64,000 nt of DNA from Ktedonospora formicarum (GTDB lineage Bacteria; Chloroflexota; Ktedonobacteria; Ktedonobacterales; Ktedonobacteraceae). Numbering within the stretch: the stretch's first letter is position 1; each line of letters starts with the position of its first letter. The translations under genes and the position numbers were made by a program. Location of the stretch: assembly GCF_016587355.1 (NCBI RefSeq), contig NZ_BNJF01000001.1, positions 3,050,501 to 3,114,500 of the forward strand. Reading direction: 5' to 3'. Of the stretch, positions 25,981-33,612 are shown one piece after another. The notes beneath the pieces are model-generated. The model was not told the origin of the DNA. It did not search any database and saw only the letters and a program-made list of their open reading frames with translations.

Positions 25981-27415
25981 TGTGGGTGTCTTCCTTGCGG
26001 TATCCGGTGTTACGGAGCTTCTGAACGGCTCCGCGAGGTGATTGAGGGGTGTCTGTTCGCAGATTCATGCCGTTGGGATTAGTTCCTGGGGCTTGATCGG
26101 GTTGTGGAGGCGGTTTCAATGATTCAAGTTGTGCTTTCGCGTATGCTTCGATCATATCGACCGGGAGAATCATTGCTCCGATGGTTACGTAGTGCTTTTC
26201 TCCGCCTGGGATGCTTGGCATACCGCGTCTGTTGAGGATAGAGTTGATGCTTTCAAAGCCATTCTTGAAATTCAGCTCATCAATTTGACCTTGGAGGAGA
26301 GCATCACGGGTATCAATTTCGTCAAAGTACGCTTCTAGCTCGTTGAAAAGAAGTTCATCCCATATGAAGCGCCTGGTAAGAGTGGTGACGGTCTCGCGGA
26401 GTACTGGCTCAACACCACGCTTTTTAAAGGTATAGGAGAGATTGAAACCGTTTGCTTTCGAAACGTCGCCGCTATTGCCTAGCTCGTTGTCAGTGACGCC
26501 TGTGATCGACATGATTTTCGAGCGTACATCGGCTAGCAGGCTTTTCGCTTCCAGGTCTTTGAGTGCATAACCGAACTCTGTCCAGGTTGCCGTGCCACGC
26601 GAGCCTGTTAAGAGAATGCGGTGGTTACTTTTCGCCTGCTCGTTCCACTGCGATACGGCAATCTTTAACTCTTCTTCAGAGATGTCGCCAAGATTGTACA
26701 CGCCATAGGGAACATTCGAGCTTGTGAACTTCTCACCGATGAACGCGAGCATCAGGGACTCGATAACGGCGCAGACAAAGAGTTGATCTAAGCGCGACTC
26801 AGGGTAAACACTGCTCGATTTCGCGTCACGCTTGAAGAAAATGATGTCTTTGGGTAGCCATGTATGTACACCATCTTCGCCAATGATCGGAAAGCCGAGC
26901 GCGTTAAGCATGTTGTAACCGAGCACTGTACCGTGCTGGTCGTAGTCTACTTTGAGCTTTCCAGCATCGAGAACACGGAGATTTGCGGCTTTACCGCTCG
27001 CACTGCGCTCGATTTCGATAGCACCGTAGCCAAGTACGATCAGGTCTCGATAAAGAGCTTCAAGGAAGTGCTTTCCTGTATCTCGCTCATTCGGCTTATT
27101 AAAGAAATCACGGACGTATTGAACTTTGGCTTTGTTGGCAGGTTTTGAAGGGTCGATGTTCCTGATGAGTAGCTCTACAGGTGAGGCGTAGTCGATGATA
27201 GCGTTGATACATGCCGCCAGCGTGGGCGTCTTTATTGCTATCTCGCGCTTTCGCTCAGGGGTGATAACTCCTAGACCGTCTACATTTCGGCTTTGAGGCT
27301 GACCATAGACATGAGGCGCACCATATGAGTACTCGGATATTGACCCCCGCGATGCCGTTGTTTTGCGTACCTGCTCCGCCAGAGCCGTGAACGCCTTAGT
27401 GATGAGTGTTGGCAT
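25949..27415 (-). CDS. Portal protein (HK97-type)
   Basis: 488 residues. The core has TPTLAACINAIIDYASPVELLI, FLEALYRDLIVLGYGAIEIERS, the stretch LRVLDAGKLKVDYD, ILLTGSRGTATWTEFGYALKDL and the ITGVTDNELGNSG segment, all characteristic of phage portals of the HK97/SPP1-like superfamily. Position directly after the large terminase confirms it. The dodecameric portal is the DNA gate and docking site for the terminase. Confidence 0.93.
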   Translation of the reverse strand: MPTLITKAFTALAEQVRKTTASRGSISEYSYGAPHVYGQPQSRNVDGLGVITPERKREIAIKTPTLAACINAIIDYASPVELLIRNIDPSKPANKAKVQYVRDFFNKPNERDTGKHFLEALYRDLIVLGYGAIEIERSASGKAANLRVLDAGKLKVDYDQHGTVLGYNMLNALGFPIIGEDGVHTWLPKDIIFFKRDAKSSSVYPESRLDQLFVCAVIESLMLAFIGEKFTSSNVPYGVYNLGDISEEELKIAVSQWNEQAKSNHRILLTGSRGTATWTEFGYALKDLEAKSLLADVRSKIMSITGVTDNELGNSGDVSKANGFNLSYTFKKRGVEPVLRETVTTLTRRFIWDELLFNELEAYFDEIDTRDALLQGQIDELNFKNGFESINSILNRRGMPSIPGGEKHYVTIGAMILPVDMIEAYAKAQLESLKPPPQPDQAPGTNPNGMNLRTDTPQSPRGAVQKLRNTGYRKEDTHNEPKATKSSG

Positions 27416-28861
27416 TTAATCGTCCTTAAACAGTTCTGCCCAGGGGTCATAATTCGGGGGAAGTGTAACTCTCTGTGGTTGGGGTGTGAGATCGACGCCA
27501 CGAAATACGCCGATTGAGTTAGGAATAGCAGCTAAATGCGCAGCGAGGGCTAAGCTCATAACAATATCGTCATGCCCCTGGCTGGCCTCCATCCTCACGT
27601 TGCCGCTATCAGTGAATTCGTATTGGAAGTATCGAAGTTCGTCGATGATGTCTCGGTTGTAGGGGATAGCGATACGGCGTTCATTGAAGAGTCGGGAAAG
27701 TTCCTGAACGATTTCGTACTTTGATTGGTTGGAGAACTTGTAGCCCTGTGCTCGAATGTCAGCCAAATCTTCTACTACCGACTCACCGAGCGAGGTAGCA
27801 TCTACTAGCGTTTGAGCAAAATTGTATGCCTTATGGTTCGACCGGATGATGCCCTTATAGGCACTGTAACCGCGCTTCTGTAAACGATCCATTCTCGACA
27901 GAGTAAGACGTTCGCGGTTCGTAATGTCCAGAATAGTGCTAACAAAAAAGTCCCTGACGTTGGCAAGATCGACACCTTGAACGTACTTGTGGCCCTCTGT
28001 TGGTGCGAGCGGAAATCGCACACTAGCACCGTCGTCGTTACTGTATCCTGGGTATGCTTCATAAGCTGCTTTAATATCCTCCCATTTGAATACCGCGAGG
28101 TCTGCGTCAACGAACTGAGCCATGTACTCAGTCAGCCAGATAAGGGATTGCTCACCATACCGCTTCTTGATAGCGTTCAGGCGTTTGCGATCTACGTGTG
28201 GGTTGCTCTCGGAGGAATACCGGAAGAAGTTCATCGTTCCGTCTGTGGTTTTCCTGGCAGCCTCGCTGTAGTCATAGAAGTCACCGCGCCCGAATGGGGT
28301 GGAGATCATAATGATGCCAGAATGCAGCATCTTACCTGTAACAGTGAGCATAGGCTCTATGACATTGGGGATAACTCCTTGCTTAAAGAAAGCAGCTTCG
28401 TCGAGGATGATAAGGTGAGCAGGTTTACCACGAATGTAGGCAGGTGAGTTAGCGCCACGTCCATGACACTGTGATCCGTTGGAAAGGGTGATACGAGGGA
28501 AGGGGGTCTCAATGATTTTCCCCTCAACCAGCACGGAGAGAGGACCAGATTGAAAGTGCCGCGCTATCTCATTAAATATGATTTTCGACTGGTCGAGGGT
28601 CGGCGCGATGATGTACACCTGTCGGTTGGGGTGCGTAACCATGTACCAGACGGCGTATACTGCCATCGAGACCGACTTACCCCACTGACGACCACAGCAA
28701 GCACAAGTCGTACTAGTGATATTGCGAAGAAGCTCAATCTGACCATCATGCGGCTCAAATGGCGAACCATCCAGATTGCGCAAGAACTTACGACCAAACT
28801 CCACCGGATCGTTCTTAATTTCTTCGGATAAAGCAGGTGGTTTAGCGTTTTTCTTGAGCAT
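27416..28861 (-). CDS. Terminase large subunit
   Basis: 481 residues. ATPase domain: adenine/Walker A variant CGRQWGKSVS (K62), Walker B LIILDEAAFF (D154, E155) and coupling segment MISTPFGRGDFYDYS. C-terminal RNase H-like nuclease: GVDLANVRDFFVSTI (first D), DATSLGESVVEDL and MEASQGHDDIVMSLALAAH. It cuts and pumps concatemeric phage DNA into proheads. The ATG at 28861 has no strong ribosome site. Its usual small-subunit partner is not adjacent; a candidate is 10 kb away at 38656. Confidence 0.95.
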   Translation of the reverse strand: MLKKNAKPPALSEEIKNDPVEFGRKFLRNLDGSPFEPHDGQIELLRNITSTTCACCGRQWGKSVSMAVYAVWYMVTHPNRQVYIIAPTLDQSKIIFNEIARHFQSGPLSVLVEGKIIETPFPRITLSNGSQCHGRGANSPAYIRGKPAHLIILDEAAFFKQGVIPNVIEPMLTVTGKMLHSGIIMISTPFGRGDFYDYSEAARKTTDGTMNFFRYSSESNPHVDRKRLNAIKKRYGEQSLIWLTEYMAQFVDADLAVFKWEDIKAAYEAYPGYSNDDGASVRFPLAPTEGHKYVQGVDLANVRDFFVSTILDITNRERLTLSRMDRLQKRGYSAYKGIIRSNHKAYNFAQTLVDATSLGESVVEDLADIRAQGYKFSNQSKYEIVQELSRLFNERRIAIPYNRDIIDELRYFQYEFTDSGNVRMEASQGHDDIVMSLALAAHLAAIPNSIGVFRGVDLTPQPQRVTLPPNYDPWAELFKDD

Positions 28862-28985
28862 ATTCGACCGTCAATGAGGATAATGATGATTTCACAGATG
28901 AGGATGATTGAGGAGGCTATGAGGAGCTTCGTCATAGTAAGGGAGGGGGCCTTTTAACGACTTGCCCAGGTCACTAAGAAATAGG

Positions 28986-29057
28986 CTGTCAAGGGTGGTA
29001 TCGAACCACCGACCTAGAGATTAACAATCTCCCGCTCTACCACTGAGCTACTTGACA
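28986..29057 (-). tRNA. tRNA-Asn(GUU)
   Basis: Good cloverleaf of 72 bases: acceptor TGTCAAG/CTTGACA, D arm GCTC/GAGC, anticodon loop TTGTTAA in stem GGAGA/TCTCT, T arm GGTGG-TTCGATA-CCACC, discriminator G. It is the last element of the prophage tRNA array, just before the large terminase gene. Confidence 0.93.
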
Positions 29058-29120
29058 ATGTAGCGGCATTTCTTCGTCTGTACTCGCGCTCAAGTAGTCG
29101 CCTACAGTTCACTTGGATAA

Positions 29121-29444
29121 TTATGCTGGTTGGATAACCGGGACATTACCTTGCTGCTCGCGGGGTCTCCATTGGCCTGGCCCTGTTCCCCTGGTAACGT
29201 TGACAGCAGACCCCATACTAGTGCCTGTGGTGAAGAATAGCGTTGCTGTGTCTTGGTCAGGCAAACTAACTACTAGTCCGACGCTTTGGTGATCCTCAAC
29301 GACATGTTCGTAAATGGGGTTACCGTATATATCATCTCCCACGTAGCTATCCCACTCGTAATGATAGTTGTAAAGAACAGTATCACCGATACATACAGGG
29401 GCATTGATGTCGTAATCCACTCGGTTAACCTTTCTGCTATTCAA
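29121..29444 (-). CDS. Small hypothetical phage protein within the tRNA array
   Basis: 107 residues, MNSRKVNRVDYDINAPVCIG..., with an acidic, tyrosine-rich N-terminal half (DTVLYNYHYEWDSYVGDDIY) and a strand-like centre (VGLVVSLPDQDTATLFF). It resembles small beta-barrel (KOW/SH3-like) proteins in spacing but I recognise no family. It lies between the Asn and Asp tRNA genes and is likely part of the late transcript. Confidence 0.55.
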   Translation of the reverse strand: MNSRKVNRVDYDINAPVCIGDTVLYNYHYEWDSYVGDDIYGNPIYEHVVEDHQSVGLVVSLPDQDTATLFFTTGTSMGSAVNVTRGTGPGQWRPREQQGNVPVIQPA

Positions 29445-29448
29445 ACGG

Positions 29449-29521
29449 CGCTCTCGAAGGGACTCGAACCCTCGAATTCCCGGTGGACAGCCGGGTATGT
29501 TAGCCGCTACATCACGAGAGC
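29449..29521 (-). tRNA. tRNA-Asp(GUC)
   Basis: 73 bases: acceptor GCTCTCG/CGAGAGC, D arm ATGT/ACAT, anticodon loop CTGTCCA in stem CCCGG/CCGGG, T arm GAGGG-TTCGAGT-CCCTT, discriminator G as expected for Asp. Confidence 0.93.
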
Positions 29522-29525
29522 ATAG

Positions 29526-29598
29526 TTGCAGAGGTGAGACTCGAACTCACGAACTCCCGGTCCCAGGCCGGGCGCGTTGACCGCTACGCTACTCCGCA
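29526..29598 (-). tRNA. tRNA-Pro(UGG)
   Basis: 73 bases: acceptor TGCGGAG/CTCTGCA (one GU pair), D arm GCGT/ACGC, anticodon loop CCTGGGA in stem CCCGG/CCGGG, T arm GTGAG-TTCGAGT-CTCAC, discriminator A. Confidence 0.93.
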
Positions 29599-29600
29599 TC

Positions 29601-29691
29601 GGACAATTTAACGACGTGTCCCGGTCGGGCTGCACTAGCCAAGTATGTACCCGTTGAACTAAGCCGGGTTGCTTCAGTTGCTCGTATGTCC
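29601..29691 (-). ncRNA. Structured tRNA-like element without a canonical T loop
   Basis: Occupies a tRNA-sized slot in the array. On the minus strand a closing stem GGACA/TGTCC encloses ACCCG/CGGGT (11-base loop), GGCT/AGCC (5-base loop) and CGAC/GTCG (8-base loop), i.e. a cloverleaf-like four-way junction. There is no TTCRANY T loop and no clear anticodon. It could be a decayed tRNA or a phage-specific RNA. Confidence 0.4.
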
Positions 29692-29714
29692 ATCCCTAGT
29701 TGAAGCTACATACT

Positions 29715-29806
29715 CAGGCGTTAGAAGATTCGAACTTCTGGCGACTGCATAACCGTCTACGGCGGATTTCGGCAGTCGTCTATCCGTAGATCATCATTAA
29801 ACCCTT
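29715..29806 (-). ncRNA. tRNA-like element with predicted H-type pseudoknot
   Basis: The 3' part has a perfect T arm (AGAAG-TTCGAAT-CTTCT, 29723-29739). In place of D and anticodon arms are two interleaved perfect 7-bp helices: CGACTGC (29742-29748) with GCAGTCG (29772-29778), and TCTACGG (29756-29762) with CCGTAGA (29784-29790), plus-strand sequences. Interleaving means they form together only as a pseudoknot. Acceptor pairing is poor (5 of 7). Not an ordinary tRNA. Confidence 0.5.
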
Positions 29807-29832
29807 CTCTGACAAACACCCTGCTACTGATA

Positions 29833-29904
29833 TAGCCTTAATGGGAATCGAACCCATGTCAGAAGATTGAAAGTCTTCTATGCTTACCTCTACACCATAA
29901 GGCC
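29833..29904 (-). tRNA. tRNA-Glu(UUC)
   Basis: 72 bases: acceptor GGCCTTA/TAAGGCT (one GU), anticodon loop CTTTCAA in stem GAAGA/TCTTC, T arm ATGGG-TTCGATT-CCCAT, discriminator A. The D stem is weak, as is usual for Glu. Confidence 0.9.
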
Positions 29905-30011
29905 AAATATTCGGGGGATTGGTCTCGGCCCCCTCGCCGCCTCTCTGCTGCATGGCCTTAGCAGCTTCATCGAGGACCACTTACCACATACCTTTAAGAA
30001 CCAGACAAATA

Positions 30012-30080
30012 ACCGTGAGACAGGATTTGAACCTGTGTCTGTGCCCCTGGCACTGCTCTAGGCCACTAAGCTACACACGG
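30012..30080 (-). tRNA. tRNA-like gene with shortened anticodon arm (identity unassigned)
   Basis: Acceptor CCGTGTG/CTCACGG (6 of 7 pairs), D arm GCTT/GAGC and T arm ACAGG-TTCAAAT-CCTGT are tRNA-like. Between D arm and T arm only 18 bases remain, folding as GTGCC-AGG-GGCAC, so the anticodon loop would be 3 bases. It is four to five bases short of a normal tRNA and no anticodon can be read. Possibly a degenerate tRNA. Confidence 0.5.
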
Positions 30081-30153
30081 AACAAGCGGAGTTTGCTACA
30101 TTCAGACCGTCAGTGACGACGAGGTTTGCCCGGTATCCGCTTCTGAACCTGCA

Positions 30154-30247
30154 TCTGGCACGGAGGAATCGAACCTCATCGCCCTGATCCGCTCACGCCC
30201 CTTGGCGCACGTGTCTCAGAGAGCATGACCACACTGCTACTTGCCAG
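30154..30247 (-). tRNA. Type II tRNA-like gene (Leu/Ser-like size, anticodon unassigned)
   Basis: 94 bases: acceptor CTGGCAA/GTGCCAG (6 of 7), 3-bp D stem AGC/GCT, T loop TTCGATT in stem GAGG/CCTC, long internal region as in class II tRNAs. The expected anticodon arm folds instead as GCGCC-AAG-GGGCGT with a 3-base loop. First RNA of the array in the direction of transcription. Confidence 0.5.
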
Positions 30248-30467
30248 CACAAGAGATAAAAATACAGACCAGTACAGGCCGCAAAGAGGGTAGCGTCGTG
30301 GGAATACTGATCTGTGGGAGAGAAAGGAAGAATTTTTATCTTCTATTAAAAGTATAACATACTAGATATGATTGATTTACAGATATTCGACGAATTTTAT
30401 GGGTTTAATAATCATGTGCTTATTCGTTTATCTGCATAAGAGGATTTAAAAGAATGGAGGATTCACT
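30248..30467. other. Divergent region between late (minus) and early (plus) prophage genes
   Basis: 220 AT-rich bases. Both a late-operon promoter and one for the plus-strand gene at 30468 are expected here. The minus strand has a TATACT-like -10 near 30350 but no good -35, which would suit an activator-dependent late promoter. No gene is seen. Confidence 0.35.
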
Positions 30468-31190
30468 ATGAGCGACTGGCTAAGTCCATCAAACATTATT
30501 GGAGTTATAGGTATTTTCTCTACTATACTCGTCGCTGTTTGGGTATATTTTAAAGAGAAAACCAAAAAAGAACTGACCTACCAGTTTGTTTACGATATTC
30601 CGGTTGTAAGTGTAAGTAAAATCACTAAAGGCACTATTGAGGTTACTTTAGATGGTAAGCCCGTAAAGGATGCTCGTGTAGTAGTAATTAAAGTTTGGAA
30701 CTCAGGAAATAGAGAAATAACCAAAGAGGACTACGATACACCTGTAAGTTTTGAGTTTCTAAATAGAGATGTGATAAGTGGTGAGGTACTATCAACTGAA
30801 CCTGAAGATCTTATGATACCAGATATACAGAAGGTGTTCCTTAGACTACAAAACAATACAGTTATTTTCCCTGAATATCTGCTAAATAAAGGTGAATCTA
30901 TTCGTGTGAGTGTTCTAACTAGTGGAGCTTGGGATAACATTAAGCAAAGAGGGAGAATCATAGGTGGAAACATTCTTTATAGCGATTTTATCACAAGTTA
31001 TAAACGTATTAGTTTGTACTATACGTTGGGTTCAGTATTTGCACTTCTTCTTATGGTTATAGGTTTGTTTATAACCATCTCAATTCATGGAATCATTGGC
31101 GATGTTTTATATGCTGTAGGCCTGATTGGGTTGCTATACTTCGGATGGCAGATGTTGAGGCAGATGAAGCGTGATCATGAGGCCGTTTGA
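30468..31190 (+). CDS. Membrane protein of unknown function, AT-rich (candidate moron)
   Basis: 240 residues with an N-terminal membrane helix (IIGVIGIFSTILVAVWVYF), a strand-rich soluble domain of about 140 residues (TIEVTLDGKPVKDARVVVIKVWNSGNREI) and two C-terminal helices (about 180-202 and 207-228). GGAGG is 7 bases before the ATG. Base composition is clearly more AT-rich than neighbouring phage genes, and it stands alone between the tRNA array and the repeat region. This is typical of a lysogenic conversion gene acquired separately. Function unknown; superinfection exclusion is one possibility. Confidence 0.6.
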   Translation: MSDWLSPSNIIGVIGIFSTILVAVWVYFKEKTKKELTYQFVYDIPVVSVSKITKGTIEVTLDGKPVKDARVVVIKVWNSGNREITKEDYDTPVSFEFLNRDVISGEVLSTEPEDLMIPDIQKVFLRLQNNTVIFPEYLLNKGESIRVSVLTSGAWDNIKQRGRIIGGNILYSDFITSYKRISLYYTLGSVFALLLMVIGLFITISIHGIIGDVLYAVGLIGLLYFGWQMLRQMKRDHEAV

Positions 31191-31278
31191 GTATGGGGGG
31201 CTTGGGGGGAAAATAATTCTCGCGGGGGCAGTGAAATTGTTGCGAAAGTGCGGGGAAACTGCTACTATATTGGCCTGG

Positions 31279-31355
31279 AATGGTTTCTTTATTACCGTGA
31301 AATCAGAATATGTTTACCTGCAAGATGGGAAAAACATGTAAATAAGGAAACCATT
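31279..31355. repeat. Inverted repeat, 17-18 bp
   Basis: AATGGTTTCTTTATTAC (31279-31295) and GTAAATAAGGAAACCATT (31338-31355) are near-perfect reverse complements (one mismatch, one inserted base) around a 42-base loop. Lies at the edge of the AT-rich repeat region. Confidence 0.6.
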
Positions 31356-31439
31356 TCTGACTCCGTACTAATTTTAGAGACAACTACCTCGCCGCCCCGT
31401 GAGCGCGCACGCGCAATGAAGCAACACCATGGCACATAA

Positions 31440-31703
31440 TGAAACACGATAGTAAACCATTAAATACTATGCATCTTTATTATCATCATGCATAATTATC
31501 ATTATTATTAATATGTATTAATATACATACATCATACATACATATAACAATGCATATAGCATATACATACATGTAATACACAGTGTCATATACACACCCT
31601 ACATACACACATCTTTGTGTATACCCTCCCTCTATAGGAGTGTGTTGCTACACAGCTACAACATAGTGCTACATAGCTACAGCGTGTAGTCATATGGCAA
31701 CAA
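31440..31703. repeat. AT-rich tract plus three iteron-like repeats (first origin-like locus)
   Basis: 31440-31620 is extremely AT-rich with overlapping CATAC/TATTAAT runs. It is followed by GTGTTGCTACACAGCTACAA (31642-31661), GTGCTACATAGCTAC (31666-31680) and GTGTAGTCATATGGCAACAA (31684-31703). These share the GTnGC-N6-GCAAC-like half sites of the seven repeats at 36046-36200. There is no gene in 31191-31963. Candidate replication origin or partition-like site. Confidence 0.6.
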
Positions 31704-31963
31704 AAATAAACCGGATTGGATCGGGTTAGATTTACCCTTATTTATTCCACCCCCACACAAGAATAGTGTTTTGTGAGTTAGAACAAAGTAAATTTACATA
31801 CCACCCTGGCATAGAAACAGAGTACAGAGTAAGCAGGCATAAGGGCAAGATACACCAATTTTAACGAGTTTTTACGTGTTTTAGAAACTCATTCCGAGCG
31901 CTTGCAGAGCCGTGTTACACCACTCCGAACCCCACCAATTTTTTAAACTTCCTCGAAAAAGTG

Positions 31964-31992
31964 TTGACAAGATTTAAGGGTTGTAATATGAT
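31964..31992 (+). promoter_or_regulatory. Early promoter P1
   Basis: TTGACA (31964-31969), 17-base spacer, TATGAT (31987-31992): near consensus. Eight bases later the transcript would begin with the hairpin GGCTA-GACACA-TAGCC. Confidence 0.85.
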
Positions 31993-32347
31993 ACGCCCAT
32001 CGAACGGCTAGACACATAGCCAATCACACAGAGTAGACTTTAAAAATTGAATATCGTTTGAACGCCAGCGTACCTACTACCGCGTATGCGATAGGGCAAG
32101 GCAACACAAGAGAGCTTGCACGGGTGAATATGGGGCACGGTCACTAATCCCTAGCACGTGCAAGGCAACTAGACGCTTGTGAGGCTGAAGAGGCGCGGTA
32201 AGCAACAGGTTTCTGTGGTAGTGTCGGGTGCAAGCACCATAAACGAAAAACGTTCGCCTGCTATCGGGTTTTTACTCGGTAGAGGTATCAAGAGAAACAG
32301 AGATAAGCGAGTTTCAAACGAGTTTCAAAAACTGGTCGAAAAAGGGC
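31993..32347 (+). ncRNA. Non-coding transcript or leader between P1 and P2
   Basis: 355 bases without a credible gene. It starts with the hairpin GGCTA-GACACA-TAGCC (32006-32021) and contains the stem CTTGCACG/CGTGCAAG (32115-32122 with 32157-32164). It may be a small RNA or the long leader of the early operon. Confidence 0.4.
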
Positions 32348-32376
32348 TTGACAGAATCAGGCGACTGTGAGATGAT
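32348..32376 (+). promoter_or_regulatory. Early promoter P2
   Basis: TTGACA (32348-32353), 17-base spacer, GATGAT (32371-32376). Seven bases later the near-copy of the P1 leader follows, with hairpin GGCTA-GACAGA-TAGCC. The -35 is embedded in GGCTTGACAG, which recurs at the promoters at 39972 and 43150. Confidence 0.75.
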
Positions 32377-32383
32377 GAACCCG

Positions 32384-32753
32384 CGAACGGCTAGACAGAT
32401 AGCCGAACGCAAAAGCGAGTCGCAAGACTCAAAAAATTTTAACCTTGCAGTGTACTTAGTGTTAGAGGCTAGTAAGATTGCTAGTCAGTCACGTAGTCGA
32501 GTGACACGGGCGGATCGGATTGGTAGCACATTAAAAACCGAATAAACGCACTGCTAACCGTCAATGACACACTCATATGAGCAGCATTCACGGTCGGGGC
32601 CTGCGCAAGAAGGACTATTCGTTAGAACCTGGCGACAGATTGGGCGGATTAGCGGGTGCTTCCTCTTTACCCCTTGGTCTCTGTCAATCGGCTTGCTGGC
32701 TGGTAGAGACGAGTGGGTAAACGCTCGAAATCTAATTTCACGGAGTTACAAAC
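32384..32753 (+). other. Untranslated leader of the early operon
   Basis: 370 bases without a credible gene. It contains the 5' hairpin, a GNRA-type hairpin GAGTC-GCAA-GACTC followed by AAAAAATTTT (about 32418-32442), and a GTCAC/GTGAC stem further on. The first start codon of the operon with a ribosome site is at 32754. Confidence 0.4.
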
Positions 32754-32930
32754 ATGACTGAGGTAATAGTTTTCGACGATGGAACGTACAGAGTTGTCGA
32801 GACACCGAACGGGTATTACGTTAAGATGCGGGTACTCAACAACCTCTGGATTTCTATCAATGATGGTTTGCCATTCGATGATGAGGTTGAGGCTATACAC
32901 GCTGTAGTATCTGACATTTTAGGAGAGTAG
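32754..32930 (+). CDS. Small phage early protein
   Basis: 58 residues, MTEVIVFDDGTYRVVETPNG to VSDILGE. GGAG precedes the ATG by 8 bases. Acidic, with a strand-rich first half and a helical end. The AGGAGA ribosome site of the next gene overlaps its stop codon, so the two are coupled. No family recognised. Confidence 0.65.
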   Translation: MTEVIVFDDGTYRVVETPNGYYVKMRVLNNLWISINDGLPFDDEVEAIHAVVSDILGE

Positions 32931-32933
32931 CAC

Positions 32934-33197
32934 ATGAGTTGGAAAAAGCGCCTGCATACAATCATTGACGACTTGAAACCGTCTCGCTACTTTCCTGCTA
33001 TTTTTCAGGAGATAACCGAACTCAAGTCAATCGTGAGTCACGCGACAAACGAGACTGATGTACAGAGGCAAGCCGAACGCAGGCTGACCGAAATCATGTC
33101 GAAAAGCCGCATGTATGCACAAAGCATCGAAGATTCTCAACGTGAGAACACGGTTCGCCAGTTCTTAAATACTATGGTCGGTTCTTCTCGCTACTAA
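32934..33197 (+). CDS. Small helical phage protein
   Basis: 87 residues, MSWKKRLHTIIDDLKPSRYF..., basic and mostly helical (ETDVQRQAERRLTEIMSKSR). AGGAGA lies just upstream, inside the end of the previous gene. Probably an early takeover protein; no family recognised. Confidence 0.65.
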   Translation: MSWKKRLHTIIDDLKPSRYFPAIFQEITELKSIVSHATNETDVQRQAERRLTEIMSKSRMYAQSIEDSQRENTVRQFLNTMVGSSRY

Positions 33198-33269
33198 AGT
33201 TCACTTACTGTTATAGGCTAGTTGGGTAGTTGGTTCAATCCCCACACCCTTACAAAGTGAGGTCTAATC

Positions 33270-33533
33270 ATGTTGTTTGTTTCCGACACCCTCTATTTCA
33301 CATTCTCGAACCGTCTCGCACAATCCACCCCGAACACCCCCGAACGTGAGGCACTAACCGACATCGTAAACGCGATGAATGACTACATGTATCAACCCGG
33401 CGTAGCCATTACAAACAAGCTGCAAGCTAAGAAAAAGAGCACTGCGAACTGTTTCGCGGCTGGCGACCTGGAAGCATTCGAGTATGGCAACGCGATGTGC
33501 GAGGTTTACCGTCAATTCCTGGCTGTGTGCTAA
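33270..33533 (+). CDS. Small helical phage protein
   Basis: 87 residues, MLFVSDTLYFTFSNRLAQST..., helical with two cysteines late in the chain (TANCFAAG, GNAMCEVY). The stretch before it (33205-33235) repeats a motif also found before the next gene (TTATAGGCTAGTTGGG against TTATCGGCTAGTTAGT). Function unknown. Confidence 0.6.
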   Translation: MLFVSDTLYFTFSNRLAQSTPNTPEREALTDIVNAMNDYMYQPGVAITNKLQAKKKSTANCFAAGDLEAFEYGNAMCEVYRQFLAVC

Positions 33534-33563
33534 ATCCTCTAAACGTTATCGGCTAGTTAGTAA

Positions 33564-33584
33564 GTGGAGGGCTAACCCCTCCAC
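33564..33584 (+). terminator. Intergenic hairpin GTGGAGGG/CCCTCCAC
   Basis: Perfect 8-bp GC-rich stem with a 5-base loop between two early genes. No T tract follows, so it may be an attenuator or RNA-processing/stability element rather than a true terminator. Confidence 0.45.
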
Positions 33585-33612
33585 ACCCCCACACTGAAAA
33601 GGAGTCCCGAAA

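Noticed and set aside
28564..28935. 123-codon minus-strand frame at the large terminase start
   Set aside because: Almost entirely overlaps the terminase ATPase region in another frame; only the first 24 codons are free.
31248..31439. 63-codon plus-strand frame before the AT-rich tract
   Set aside because: It spans an inverted repeat, lacks a ribosome site and has no protein-like composition.
32000..32170. Possible rRNA or CRISPR leader in the P1 transcript
   Set aside because: Only a short chance resemblance to a 16S rRNA segment; no spacers or repeat units as in CRISPR arrays anywhere in the window.
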